Shown: one piece after another, positions 37,369 through 47,500 of the stretch
How the letters are laid out: each line of letters begins with the position of its first letter
Position numbering within the stretch: position 1 is the first letter of the stretch
Source of the DNA: Pseudomonas sp. UBA2684
GTDB taxonomy: Bacteria; Pseudomonadota; Gammaproteobacteria; Pseudomonadales; Pseudomonadaceae
Assembly (NCBI GenBank): GCA_002354655.1
Contig: DELY01000003.1
Location: 238,635-302,634, forward strand
Reading direction: 5' to 3'
Length of the DNA stretch: 64,000 nt
The notes under the pieces: model-generated
Seen by the model: only the letters and a program-made list of their open reading frames with translations
What the model was told of the DNA's origin: nothing
Database searches by the model: none
Made by a program: the position numbers and the translations under genes

Positions 37369-39726
37369 GTGGTCGAGGCGCGAGGATACGGGCGGCGCAT
37401 GCTGCAAGCACTGCGTCGACCCTGGCTGGGTATGCCGTTGCTTGTGCTGCTGGCGTTGCTCGCGGCCGACCGCCTGTTTCCGCTGCCGTTGCCCGAAGAC
37501 GACCTGGCCCGCGTGGTGCTGGCCGAGGACGGTACGCCACTGTGGCGTTTCGCCGACCGCGACGGTGTGTGGCGTTACCCGGTCAGCCCCGCGCAGGTTT
37601 CGCCCTATTACCTGGACGCGCTGCTGACCTACGAAGACCGCTGGTTCTATCGCCATCCGGGGATCAACCCCCTGGCGCTGGGGCGTGCCGCCTGGCAGAA
37701 CCTCACGGGCGGGCGGGTGGTCTCCGGCGGCAGCACCCTGTCGATGCAGGTGGCACGGCTGCTCGATCCGCATGCGCGCAGTTACGGCGGCAAACTCAAG
37801 CAACTGTGGCGCACGCTGCAATTGGAGTGGCACCTGTCCAAGGAGGAAATCCTCGGCCTGTACCTCAACCGCGCGCCCTTCGGCGGCACCTTGCAGGGCG
37901 TCGCCGCGGCCAGTTGGGCCTACCTGGGCAAACCGCCCAGCCAACTGACCCGCGCCGAAGCCGCCTTGCTCGCGGTGTTGCCGCAAGCGCCCAGCCGCCT
38001 GCGCCCTGACCGGCACCCCGCCCGCGCGCAGGCGGCGCGCGACAAAGTGCTCAAGCGTCTGGCCAGCTTCGCGGTGTGGCCGCAGCCGGCAATCGACGAT
38101 GCGCTGGAAGAGCCGGTGCTGCTGGCGCCGCGTCAGGAACCACGTCTGGCGCCCTTGCTGGCGCGGCGTTTGAATGTGCCGGGTAGCCCGCCGCTGATCC
38201 GCACCACCCTCGACGCCACCTTGCAACGCCGCCTGGAAGACCTGCTGCTGGGCTGGCGTGCGCGCCTGCCCGAGCGCACCTCTGCGGCGATTCTGGTGGT
38301 CGAGCAGCCGAGCATGGCGGTGCGCGCCTACCTCGGTTCGGTGGATATCGGCGATGCCAGACGCTTCGGGCATGTCGACATGGTCAGCGCCCAGCGCTCG
38401 CCCGGCTCGACCCTCAAACCCTTCCTCTATGGCATGGCCCTGGATGCCGGCTTGATCCACTCCGAATCGCTGTTGCAGGACGTGCCGCGGCGTTACGGCG
38501 ACTACCGTCCCGGCAACTTCGCCGCCGGTTTCAGCGGCGCGGTGTCGGCCAGCGAAGCCCTGGCGCGCTCCCTCAACCTGCCGGCGGTGCAACTGCTGGA
38601 GGCGTACGGACCGAAGCGGTTTGCCGGTGAATTACGCAGCGTCGGCGTACCCCTGGCGCTGCCGCCGTTGGCCGAGCCGAACCTGGCGCTGATTCTCGGT
38701 GGCGCCGGCAGCCGCCTGGAGGAACTGGTCAGCGGTTACAGCGCCTTCGCCCGCGGCGGCAAGGCCGCGCGTCTGCGTTTGCAGCCGCAGGATGCGCTGT
38801 ATGAGCGGCGCCTGTTGTCGCCCGGCGCCGCCTGGATCGTGCGGCGCATCCTCAGCGGCCAGGCGCGCCCGGACCGCGATCCGCGCGCGCAGCTGGTACA
38901 GCGGCCGAGCCTGGCCTGGAAGACCGGCACCAGCTACGGCTTTCGCGATGCCTGGGCGATTGGCGTGGCGCCGCGTTACATCCTCGGCGTGTGGATCGGC
39001 CGCCCGGACGGCACCCCGGTGCCCGGCCAGTTCGGCCTGGCCTCGGCGGCGCCGCTGCTGCTGCAAGTGCACGATCTGCTGATCAACCGCGACAGCCAGC
39101 GCGGCCTGAGCCTGCCCGCCGACCCGCAACCGGCCGAGGTCGGCGTGGCGGCGATCTGCTGGCCGCTCGGCCAGCCACTGGCCAGCCGCGACCCGAACTG
39201 TAGGCGCCAGCGCTTCGCCTGGACCCTGGACGGCACCACGCCGCCGACCTTGCAGGCACTGGATCAACCGCTGGGCTTGGGCTTGCAGGAAACGCTCTGG
39301 CTTAACCCGGCAGGCCAGCGCGTCGACGCCCGCTGTGTCGGCGCCCAGGCGCAGACCGTCGCCTGGTGGCCCGCGCCACTGGAGCCCTGGCTGCCGCGCC
39401 GCGAGCGGCGCAGTGCGCGCCTGCCAACCGTCGATCCAACCTGCCCGCCGCAGGGTGAGCCGCTGGCGGCGCCGCTGTCGATCGTCGGCGTGCGCCACGG
39501 CGACCGCCTGCGCCGTCCTGCCGGCAGCGCCGAACCGCTGCGCCTGCGCCTCTCCGCCTTGGGCGGCAGCGGTCGGCGTTGGTGGTTTGTCGATGGCCAG
39601 CCGGTCGCCGAAACTGCTGCCGAGGCGATGTTCAACCAGGCTTTCGGCCGCAACGGCCAGTACCAGCTCAGTGTGTTGGACGAGAGCGGGCAGACCGCTC
39701 GTCTCGAATTCACGGTGAATGACTAG
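37369..39726 (+). CDS. pbpC: Penicillin-binding protein 1C
   Basis: A 785-residue bifunctional peptidoglycan synthase. One N-terminal membrane helix (about 20-33), a glycosyltransferase domain (LTYEDRWFYRHPGINP with Glu89; GGSTLSMQVARLLDP), a transpeptidase domain with SxxK at STLK (Ser347), SLN and KTGTS (Lys518), and a C-terminal BiPBP_C domain. GTG at 37369 is 6 bp from AAGGAG. The ATG two bases earlier is out of frame, and an in-frame ATG at 37399 is an alternative. Pairing with the upstream macroglobulin gene is the known arrangement. PBP1C is not essential and has weak penicillin affinity in E. coli. Confidence 0.96.
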   Translation: MVEARGYGRRMLQALRRPWLGMPLLVLLALLAADRLFPLPLPEDDLARVVLAEDGTPLWRFADRDGVWRYPVSPAQVSPYYLDALLTYEDRWFYRHPGINPLALGRAAWQNLTGGRVVSGGSTLSMQVARLLDPHARSYGGKLKQLWRTLQLEWHLSKEEILGLYLNRAPFGGTLQGVAAASWAYLGKPPSQLTRAEAALLAVLPQAPSRLRPDRHPARAQAARDKVLKRLASFAVWPQPAIDDALEEPVLLAPRQEPRLAPLLARRLNVPGSPPLIRTTLDATLQRRLEDLLLGWRARLPERTSAAILVVEQPSMAVRAYLGSVDIGDARRFGHVDMVSAQRSPGSTLKPFLYGMALDAGLIHSESLLQDVPRRYGDYRPGNFAAGFSGAVSASEALARSLNLPAVQLLEAYGPKRFAGELRSVGVPLALPPLAEPNLALILGGAGSRLEELVSGYSAFARGGKAARLRLQPQDALYERRLLSPGAAWIVRRILSGQARPDRDPRAQLVQRPSLAWKTGTSYGFRDAWAIGVAPRYILGVWIGRPDGTPVPGQFGLASAAPLLLQVHDLLINRDSQRGLSLPADPQPAEVGVAAICWPLGQPLASRDPNCRRQRFAWTLDGTTPPTLQALDQPLGLGLQETLWLNPAGQRVDARCVGAQAQTVAWWPAPLEPWLPRRERRSARLPTVDPTCPPQGEPLAAPLSIVGVRHGDRLRRPAGSAEPLRLRLSALGGSGRRWWFVDGQPVAETAAEAMFNQAFGRNGQYQLSVLDESGQTARLEFTVND

Positions 39727-39729
39727 GTT

Positions 39730-39745
39730 TGTGACCGAGGTCACG
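39730..39745. promoter_or_regulatory. CRP/Vfr-like palindrome upstream of cdiB
   Basis: TGTGA-N6-TCACG, inside a 14-bp perfect palindrome (GTGACCGAGGTCAC), has the half-sites of the CRP/Vfr family. It begins 3 bp after the pbpC stop and is 86 bp before the cdiB ATG. A TTTAAT box lies at 39778-39783. It is inferred to control cdiBAI transcription. Confidence 0.5.
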
Positions 39746-39831
39746 GGGGGATGCCGTGATGGCTAGGTGCCATATGTTTTAATGCGAGCCGGATTTTTGC
39801 TGCTGTTATCGCTATTCAAAGGACTGAAGGC

Positions 39832-41523
39832 ATGTCTCTTCGTATTAGCCCTTTGGCCATTTGGCTGATGTGCGCCCTCGTTTCCACCGCTGCCCACGCC
39901 CAGACACCGGGCGACCAGGACCTGATCCGCGAACGCCAGCAGCGCCTGTTGCAAGAGCAGCAACAGCGCCTGGAAGAACTGCGCCAGCTTCCCGGCGAGG
40001 CTGCGCAACTGCCCGCCGAGGCACCAGTCGAGGAGACGCGGTGTTTCAATATCGAGCAGATCAATCTGAGCGGCGCGTCATTGCTCAGTGCGGCCGATAA
40101 AGCCGCGATTCTGCAACCGTTTGCCGGGCAATGCCTGGGCATTGGCCAGCTCAATAACGTACTCAAGGCCATCACCAATCATTACGTGGGGCGTGGCTAT
40201 GTGACCTCGCGCGCGTACCTGCCGCAGCAGGACCTGTCCGGCGGCACGCTGAACGTGATCGTGGTCGAAGGCCGGCTTGAGGGGCTGGACAGCTCGGCGC
40301 TGGCCAGCGAGCGCGAGTTGGCCATGAGCTTTCCCGGGCAGACGACGCGTGTGCTGAACCTGCGTGAATTGGAGCAACTGGTCGAGCAACTCAACCGCAT
40401 GCCTTCGCGGCAGGCGCAGCTTGAACTGGTGCCGGGCGAGCAGGTCGGCGGTAGCCGCGTACAACTCCAAGGTCAGCGCAGCAAACCCTGGCGCGTCAGC
40501 CTGGCGCGACACAACGATGGCCAACAGAGCACTGGCGAGCAGCAGTGGGGGCTGGGCCTGGACTGGGACAGCCCGTTGGGCCTGGCGGATCAGTTGAACC
40601 TGCGTGCCGGGCGCGACGCCGTTAGCGACAGCCAGCGCCATTCGCATAACCAGAGCTTCAACTACAACCTGCCCTACGGCTGGTGGAGCTTTAACTACAG
40701 CTACAGCCAGAGTTATTACCGGACACAGAACGAGGCCAATGGCTTCGCCTTCGACCTGGATGGCGACAGCAAAACTCACCAGTTGCGCGCCGAGCGTGTG
40801 CTGCACCGCGACAGCCTGAGCAAAACGGCAGTCAACGGCGGAGTCAGCCATCTGCGTACCCGTAATTTCATCCTCGGCAACCTGATCGACGTCTCCAGCC
40901 AGCGATTGTCCGAGGCGCAATTGGGCTTCAACCATGGCCGGCGCATCGGCAATGCCTTTGTCAACGCCGACCTCGGCTGGCAACAGGGCATCGGCAATTT
41001 CGACGCCCAGCGCAGTGGCGAGACTCAGGGCGGCCAACCGGTCGCGCGTTACCACAAATACAGCCTGACCTTGAGCTACTTGCAGCCGCTGCCGCTGTGG
41101 GGCGAGTCCTTCAGCTTCGACAGCCTGATCAACGCGCAGCACAGCGAAGACGTGCTGTTCAGCCCGCAGCGCATCAGCATTGGCGGCCTCAACTCGGTGC
41201 GCGGTTTCAAGGAGCAGTCGCTTTCCGGCGACAGTGGCGGTTACTGGCGCAACCAGGTGCGCTGGCGCCGTGCCGTGACCTGGCAGCCTTTGCAGCCCTT
41301 CGTGCAGGAATACGGCGTGGCGTTCGCCTACGACCTCGGCGTCATCCACGGCGGGCGCTACAACCCGGAGCAGCGCGGCCGACTGTCCGGCAATGCCCTT
41401 GAGCTGAGCGCCCGTGGCCAGCACCTGGCTGCATCGGTGACCTTCGCCCGCTCCCTCGAGCGGCCCGACGCAATCGCGCAACAAGAGCATCCGCTGTATT
41501 TGCGCGTCGATCTCTTCTTCTGA
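39832..41523 (+). CDS. cdiB: CdiB-type two-partner secretion outer-membrane transporter (TpsB)
   Basis: A 563-residue Omp85-family pore that secretes the partner CdiA. Signal peptide to about residue 23 (AHA/Q), a coiled N-terminal helix rich in Gln/Arg (ERQQRLLQEQQQRLEELR), which plugs the barrel in this family, a POTRA_2 region starting at CFNIEQINLSGASLLSA, and a 16-strand barrel domain. The VRGF motif of the L6 loop is present (residue 456) and the protein ends in Phe-Phe, the outer-membrane signature. GAAGG precedes the ATG. Cotranscribed with cdiA 40 bp downstream. The B-A-I order matches CDI loci of Escherichia and Pseudomonas. Confidence 0.93.
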   Translation: MSLRISPLAIWLMCALVSTAAHAQTPGDQDLIRERQQRLLQEQQQRLEELRQLPGEAAQLPAEAPVEETRCFNIEQINLSGASLLSAADKAAILQPFAGQCLGIGQLNNVLKAITNHYVGRGYVTSRAYLPQQDLSGGTLNVIVVEGRLEGLDSSALASERELAMSFPGQTTRVLNLRELEQLVEQLNRMPSRQAQLELVPGEQVGGSRVQLQGQRSKPWRVSLARHNDGQQSTGEQQWGLGLDWDSPLGLADQLNLRAGRDAVSDSQRHSHNQSFNYNLPYGWWSFNYSYSQSYYRTQNEANGFAFDLDGDSKTHQLRAERVLHRDSLSKTAVNGGVSHLRTRNFILGNLIDVSSQRLSEAQLGFNHGRRIGNAFVNADLGWQQGIGNFDAQRSGETQGGQPVARYHKYSLTLSYLQPLPLWGESFSFDSLINAQHSEDVLFSPQRISIGGLNSVRGFKEQSLSGDSGGYWRNQVRWRRAVTWQPLQPFVQEYGVAFAYDLGVIHGGRYNPEQRGRLSGNALELSARGQHLAASVTFARSLERPDAIAQQEHPLYLRVDLFF

Positions 41524-41563
41524 TTTTTTCTGATTTATAGCCGTACCGGTTGGAGTTTTTTAC

Positions 41564-44500
41564 ATGGACGTTCGTAGCCCGCTGTTCCACAACATTGCCT
41601 GTGTGTTGATCGGCATTATGTTTCTCGACCCGATCGTCGCCACGGCCGCGCAGTTGGCCGTGGACGGCCAGGCCGGCGGCAATACCCGTCTGGACCGCGC
41701 CGGCAACGGTGTGCCCATCGTCAATATCGCCACGCCCAACGGCAGCGGCCTGTCGCATAACACGTTCATTGACTACAACGTCGGTCAGCAGGGGCTGATC
41801 CTCAACAACGCCACGGCCCGCACCCAGGGCACGCAGCTTGGCGGCATCATCGTCGGCAACCCCAACCTGCAAGGCCGCGCCGCCGGCATGATTCTCAACG
41901 AGGTCACCGGGGCCAATGCCAGTCAGCTCAAGGGTTACACCGAAGTAGCCGGTCAGGCGGCGCGCGTGATCGTCGCCAACCCCCACGGCATCACCTGCAA
42001 CGGTTGCGGCTTTATCAACACCCCGCGGGCCACGCTGACCACCGGTAAAGCCATCGTCGAGGGCGGCCGCCTGGATCGTTTCGACGTCGACGGCGGGCAA
42101 ATCACCCTGGAAGGCCAAGGCCTCAACGCCAGCAACCTCGACCAGTTCGACCTGATCACCCGCAGTGCCAAGCTCAATGCCGAGTTGCACGCGAACCAGC
42201 TCAACATCGTAACCGGGCGCAACCAGGTCAAGGCGGACAGCCTGGCGACCACCGCCAAGGCTGCTCGCCCTGGCGATGCGCCGGCCCTGGCCATCGACAG
42301 CTCGGCTTTGGGCGGCATGTACGCCGGGGCGATTCGTCTGGTCGGCACCGAAGCCGGGGTTGGCGTCAAACTGGCCGGCAATCTGGCTGCCAGCGCTGGC
42401 GATATTCAGATCGACGCCAACGGCCAACTGAGCCTGGCGCAGACCGCCGCCAGCGGTAATGTGCGGATTGCCGCGCAGAGTGCCGAGCTGACCGGCAAGA
42501 CCTACGCCGCAGGCAGCATCAGTGCGCAAACCAGCGCCGCGTTGGCCAACCGCCAGAGCCTGGCCGCGGCCGGCAGCATCGCCTTGAGCGGCGGGCAAGT
42601 CATCAACAGCGGGCTGATCGAAGCCGGGGTGAATCCGGACAATAGCCGCAACCAACAGGGCGACGTTGCCATCAGTGGTCAGTCGTTACGCAACAGCGGT
42701 AGCGTGATCGCCAATCGGCAAGTGACCGTGCAAGTTGCTCAAGCATTGGACAACCAAGGCGGAACCCTCAGCGGCAAGACCCTGGCTCAGGTCAAGGCCG
42801 GGCAACTGGATAACCGTTTGGGGCGCGTGCTCGCCGAGGGCACATTGGTGATTGATGCCAACGCGCTCGACAATCGAAATGCTGGCCTGATCCAAAGCCA
42901 GGGCGATGCCGGCGTCAAGGTGGCGGGGGTGTTGCACAACCAGCAAGGCCAGTTTGTCAGCAACGCCAAGCTGAGCGTGCAGGCCACGCAGTTGAATAAT
43001 CAGAGCGGGACGCTCGGCAGCCATGGCGCTATGGATCTGAGTGCTCAAACGGTCGACAACAGCGCACAAGGGCGGATCAATTCGGCTGGCCGCCTGCAGG
43101 TGCGCGCCACTGATCTGTATGCCGATAACGGCGGTGAGTTGAGCGCCAAGGGTGCGGTGGACGTCGAGTTGCAAGGTCGTTTGAATCTGCGTTCGGGCGG
43201 GCGCTTGATTGCTGGCGAGACCCTGCGCCTGGAGGCGCAGAGCATCGATAGCGGCGTCGCCGGGGTCATCTCGGCGAAGTCCGGGGCGCAGCTCAAGGCG
43301 CAAAGCCTGAGCAATGATCAAGGTGGGGAAATCAGTTCCGGTGCGGCCCTCGGCCTCGTCGTGAGTCAGCTCGACAACAGCCAGGGCGGTGTGATCGCCA
43401 GCAGCGGCGCCCTGACGTTGCAAGCAGACTCGCTCGTCAACCGCGACCAGGGCCGCATTGGCAGCGGCCAGGCCCTGAACCTGAGCGCCGTGCGCCTCGA
43501 CAATAGCGGAGGCGGGGCGATATCCAGCAACGCCAGCCTGCTGTTGCAGGCCACCGAGCTGAATAACGCCCAGGCCGGCAAGGTCATCGCAGATGGTGCG
43601 CTGCAACTGCTGGTGGCGCGGCTGCTCAACAACGCCAAGGGTGTCTTGTCCGCGGGGGCGGGCCTGAGTGTGCAAGGTCGCAGTCTGGATAACAGCGGTG
43701 CTGGCCAGGTGCTGGGCGGTACGGGGCTGAGTCTCGCCTTGAGCGGCGATCTGCACAATCAGGGGCAAGGCACGATCCTCAGCCAGGGCGGCCTGACGCT
43801 CCGGGCTGCGCAGGCCGTCAATAGCGGGCAAGGCCGTATCGCCAGCAAGGGCGCCTTGACTGCCACCCTGACAGGGCTGGACCAGCATGGCGGTGGGCGG
43901 CTGCTCAGCGAAACGGCGCTGACCCTCGATCTGGCTGGCGGACGGCTGAACAACAGTCGCCAGGGGCTGCTCGCCACGTCCGGCAGTTTGTTGCTGAACA
44001 ACGTCGTCGCCATCGATAACAGCCAGGGCGGCGAGATCTCCAGCGACCGCGCCTTCAGCCTGGTCACCGGCGAGCTGAACAACAGCGCCGGCAAGCTGCT
44101 CAGCGGCGAGGCATTGGAGCTGCGTATCACCCGCACGCTGCTGAATAACCTGGGTGGCGTGCTCTCGTCGGCCAGGCAACTGACCCTGAGTGCGGGCAGC
44201 CTGGATAACAGTGGCGCCGGCCGGATGGGCAGCGGCGGCGCGATGAGCCTGACGGTCGCCGGCGAGCTGAACAACCGCCAGATGGGCTCCATTACCAGCG
44301 ACAGCAGGCTGACGGTGAAGGCGGCGAGTCTGAACAACGCCCAAGGCGGCAAAGTCAGCAGCCAGGGCGCTCTTCAGCTCGACGCCGACAGCATCGACAA
44401 TCGCGGTGCCGGGGAGATTTCCAGTACCGCAGCGTTGCTGCTCAACACCGGCAGCCTGAACAACCAGGGCGGGCTGGTGGCGACCGAGGGTCAACTCGCC

Positions 44501-47500
44501 ATCGAATCCCGTGGTTTGCTGGACAACAGCAAACAAGGCGTGCTGGCCGCCGAACAGGCGTTCACCCTCAAAGCCGGTAGCCTGAGCAACCGCGAGCAGG
44601 GCCTGGTGCAAGGTCAGGACAGCGTGAACGCGACCATTCAAGGCGCTTTCGATAATGCCGGTGGCCGTGTGCTGAGTGGCAAGGACTTGCAGCTGATCAG
44701 CGGCGCCGTGGATAACCGTGAGGGCAGTGTGGTTAGCGCCGGCAAGCTGACACTGAACAGCGCTGAACTGAACAATGCCAACGGTGCTCTGGTGGGCGCT
44801 GGCGATACGCAACTGCACAGCACCACGTTGAACAATAACGCCGGCAAGCTCAGCAGCCAGGGCGACTTGCGACTGACCACCGGCACGGCCAGCAGCCGTG
44901 GCGGTTCAATCCTCAGTGCCGGGCAACTGGTGTTGCAAGCCGACAGCCTGGACGCTGGCGGCGCAGGTCGCTTGCGGGCTAATGGCGCGGCAGAGGTGCG
45001 GATTGCCGGCCAGCTCAGTCTGCAGGGCGGTGGACAACTGCTCAGTGGCGGCACGTTGGCGCTGCACACACAGTCGCTCGACAACGCCAATCAGGGGCTT
45101 ATTTCCGCCCAAGGCGATGCCTCGGTCAAAGCGGTCAGCATCGACAACCGTAACGCTGGGGAAATCTCCAGCAGTCGCAACCTGCAGTTGCGCGCCGCAC
45201 AGCTGGACAACAGCACCCACGGTCGTCTGATCGCCGAGGCTGCGCTGAAACTGGTCGCCGACCATGTGCTCAACCGAGCCTTGGGTGTGCTCAGTGCTGG
45301 CGGAGCACTGACGCTGGAAACCCAGCTGCTGGACAACAGCTTCGCTGGTCGCGTCTTGAGTGGCGCCCTGCTGACGCTCAACGCCGCTCAGTTGAGCAAC
45401 AGCAATAACGGCCTACTCAGCGCGGGAGGCGATCTACTCCTGACTGCGCAGACCATCGATAACCGCCAGGGCGGTGAAATCTCCAGCAAGCGCGGCCTGA
45501 GCGTCACGGCCGGCACTGTCGACAACAGCGATGGTGGACGGGTCATCGGCGAAGCGGGGCTGCACGCCACGCTGGAGCACCTGAACAATAGCCAGCAAGG
45601 CCTGCTGGCCAGCAATACCGACCTGCTACTGAGTGCCGCGACGATCGACAACAGCGCGGCCGGCACGCTCAGCGGGGCTCGGCTGCTCACCCTGACGAGC
45701 GCAACTTTGGACAATCGCGATGCCGGCCGTGTGCTCAGTGGCGGTGATCTGCAACTGACGCTCGACCACTTAAACAATACCGGCGCCGGGCTGCTCAGCA
45801 GCCGTGGCGACCTGCTGTTGCGCGGCGACGCGCTGGATAATCGCGGCGGTGCTCTTATCGTCGATGGCCGGGCCACTGTCGAAGCCGACAGCCTGGACTC
45901 CAGCGAAGGCGGACAGCTGTCCAGTCAGGGCGATATGCGTATCGACCTGGCAACGCTGAACCAGCGCAACGGCGGCGAATTGCTGAGCAATGGCCGCCTC
46001 GTGCTGAACGCGAATACGCTCGACAACCGCGCTGGCGGCCTGATCGCCGGCCGTCAGGGGCTGACCATCGCGGCGGACACGCTGAGCAACCAGGGCGGCG
46101 AAATCTCCAGTGCGGTAAACCTCGATATCCAGGCCGAACACTTGGATAACAGTGCGGCCGGCAAGATACTCGCCGGTAGCACCTTGACCCTGGTCGTGGC
46201 GCAATTGCTCAACCGGATCAAGGGCATCGTCTCCGGCCAGCAGGCGCTGAGCCTGAGCGGCGGCATGCTGGATAACAGCCAGGAGGGCACGTTCGTCAGT
46301 CAGGGTGATATCACCCTTGAGCTTTCGGGGGCGCTGAACAACCAGGCCGACGGTGCGGTAATCGCCCAAGGGCCGTTGAAGCTCACGCTCGATAGCCTCG
46401 CTAACCAGGGCGGCATAGTGTCGAGCAAGCAATGGCTGGAACTCGACGGCAAGCAGTTGCACAACCAGGGCGGTATGTTGGTCGCCGATGGCGCGCTGAA
46501 TATTAATGCCACGACGTTGGATAACAGCCAGTCGGGCCTGTTGAACAGCAAAGCCGACATGAGCCTCGTTGCGGGCCATATCGATAACGCCAGCGGTGGC
46601 GCTATCGTCAGCGACGGTACGCTCGATCTCAAGGCCGAGCGACTGGATAACGGCGCTCTGGGCCAAGTGGCCAGCACGGGCGACCTGAACCTTGAGGTGG
46701 ACGAACTCACCCAGCAGGGCGGCGAACTGCTCAGTCAGGGTCAATTGCGCTTGCAGGCTACGACGCTGGATAACAGCCACGGCGGTCTGATCGCCGCCAC
46801 TCAAGGCATCGACCTCGACACCACGGACCTGGACAACAGCGCAGGCGGGGAGATTTCCAGCCGTGCCAGCGTGAGGGTGAGCGCCAGCGAGCTGAACAAC
46901 AGCGACGCCGGCCTGATCATCGGCGATGCGGGTCTGACGCTGACTGTGCAGCGCCTGCTCAATCAGCTCAAGGGCGTACTTTCCGGGCGCGACGGCCTGG
47001 TGCTGCGAACCGCCAGCCTGGATAACAGCCGGGGTGGCACCCTGACCAGCCAGCGCCTGCTCGACATTAGCTCGAGTGGCGCGCTGGACAACTCCGCTGA
47101 AGGCGCACTGATCAGCGAGGGCGCGATGACGGTACGCTCTGCCGCGCTGAATAACGCCGCAGGCATCCTGTCCAGTGCCGGAAAACTGGACATCGCCAGC
47201 GGCGCACTGAACAACCGCGGGGGCATGCTGGTCACCGATGACGCGCTGATCCTCTCCAGTAGCGCGCTGGACAACAGCCAGGGCGGGCGCATCAGCGCCA
47301 AGGGCGATCTTGAGCTCAGCACTGCCGCGTTGGTCAATCGGCAGCAGGGCAGCATCACCAGCAGCGCTCGTGTGCAACTGAGCGCTGGCCAGGTAGATAA
47401 CAGCGCTCAGGGGCGGATCGCCAGCAAAGGCGCGCTGAGCGCCAATCTGCAAGGCCTCGATCAGCATGACCGGGGTGAGCTGATCAGCGAAACTGCGCTC

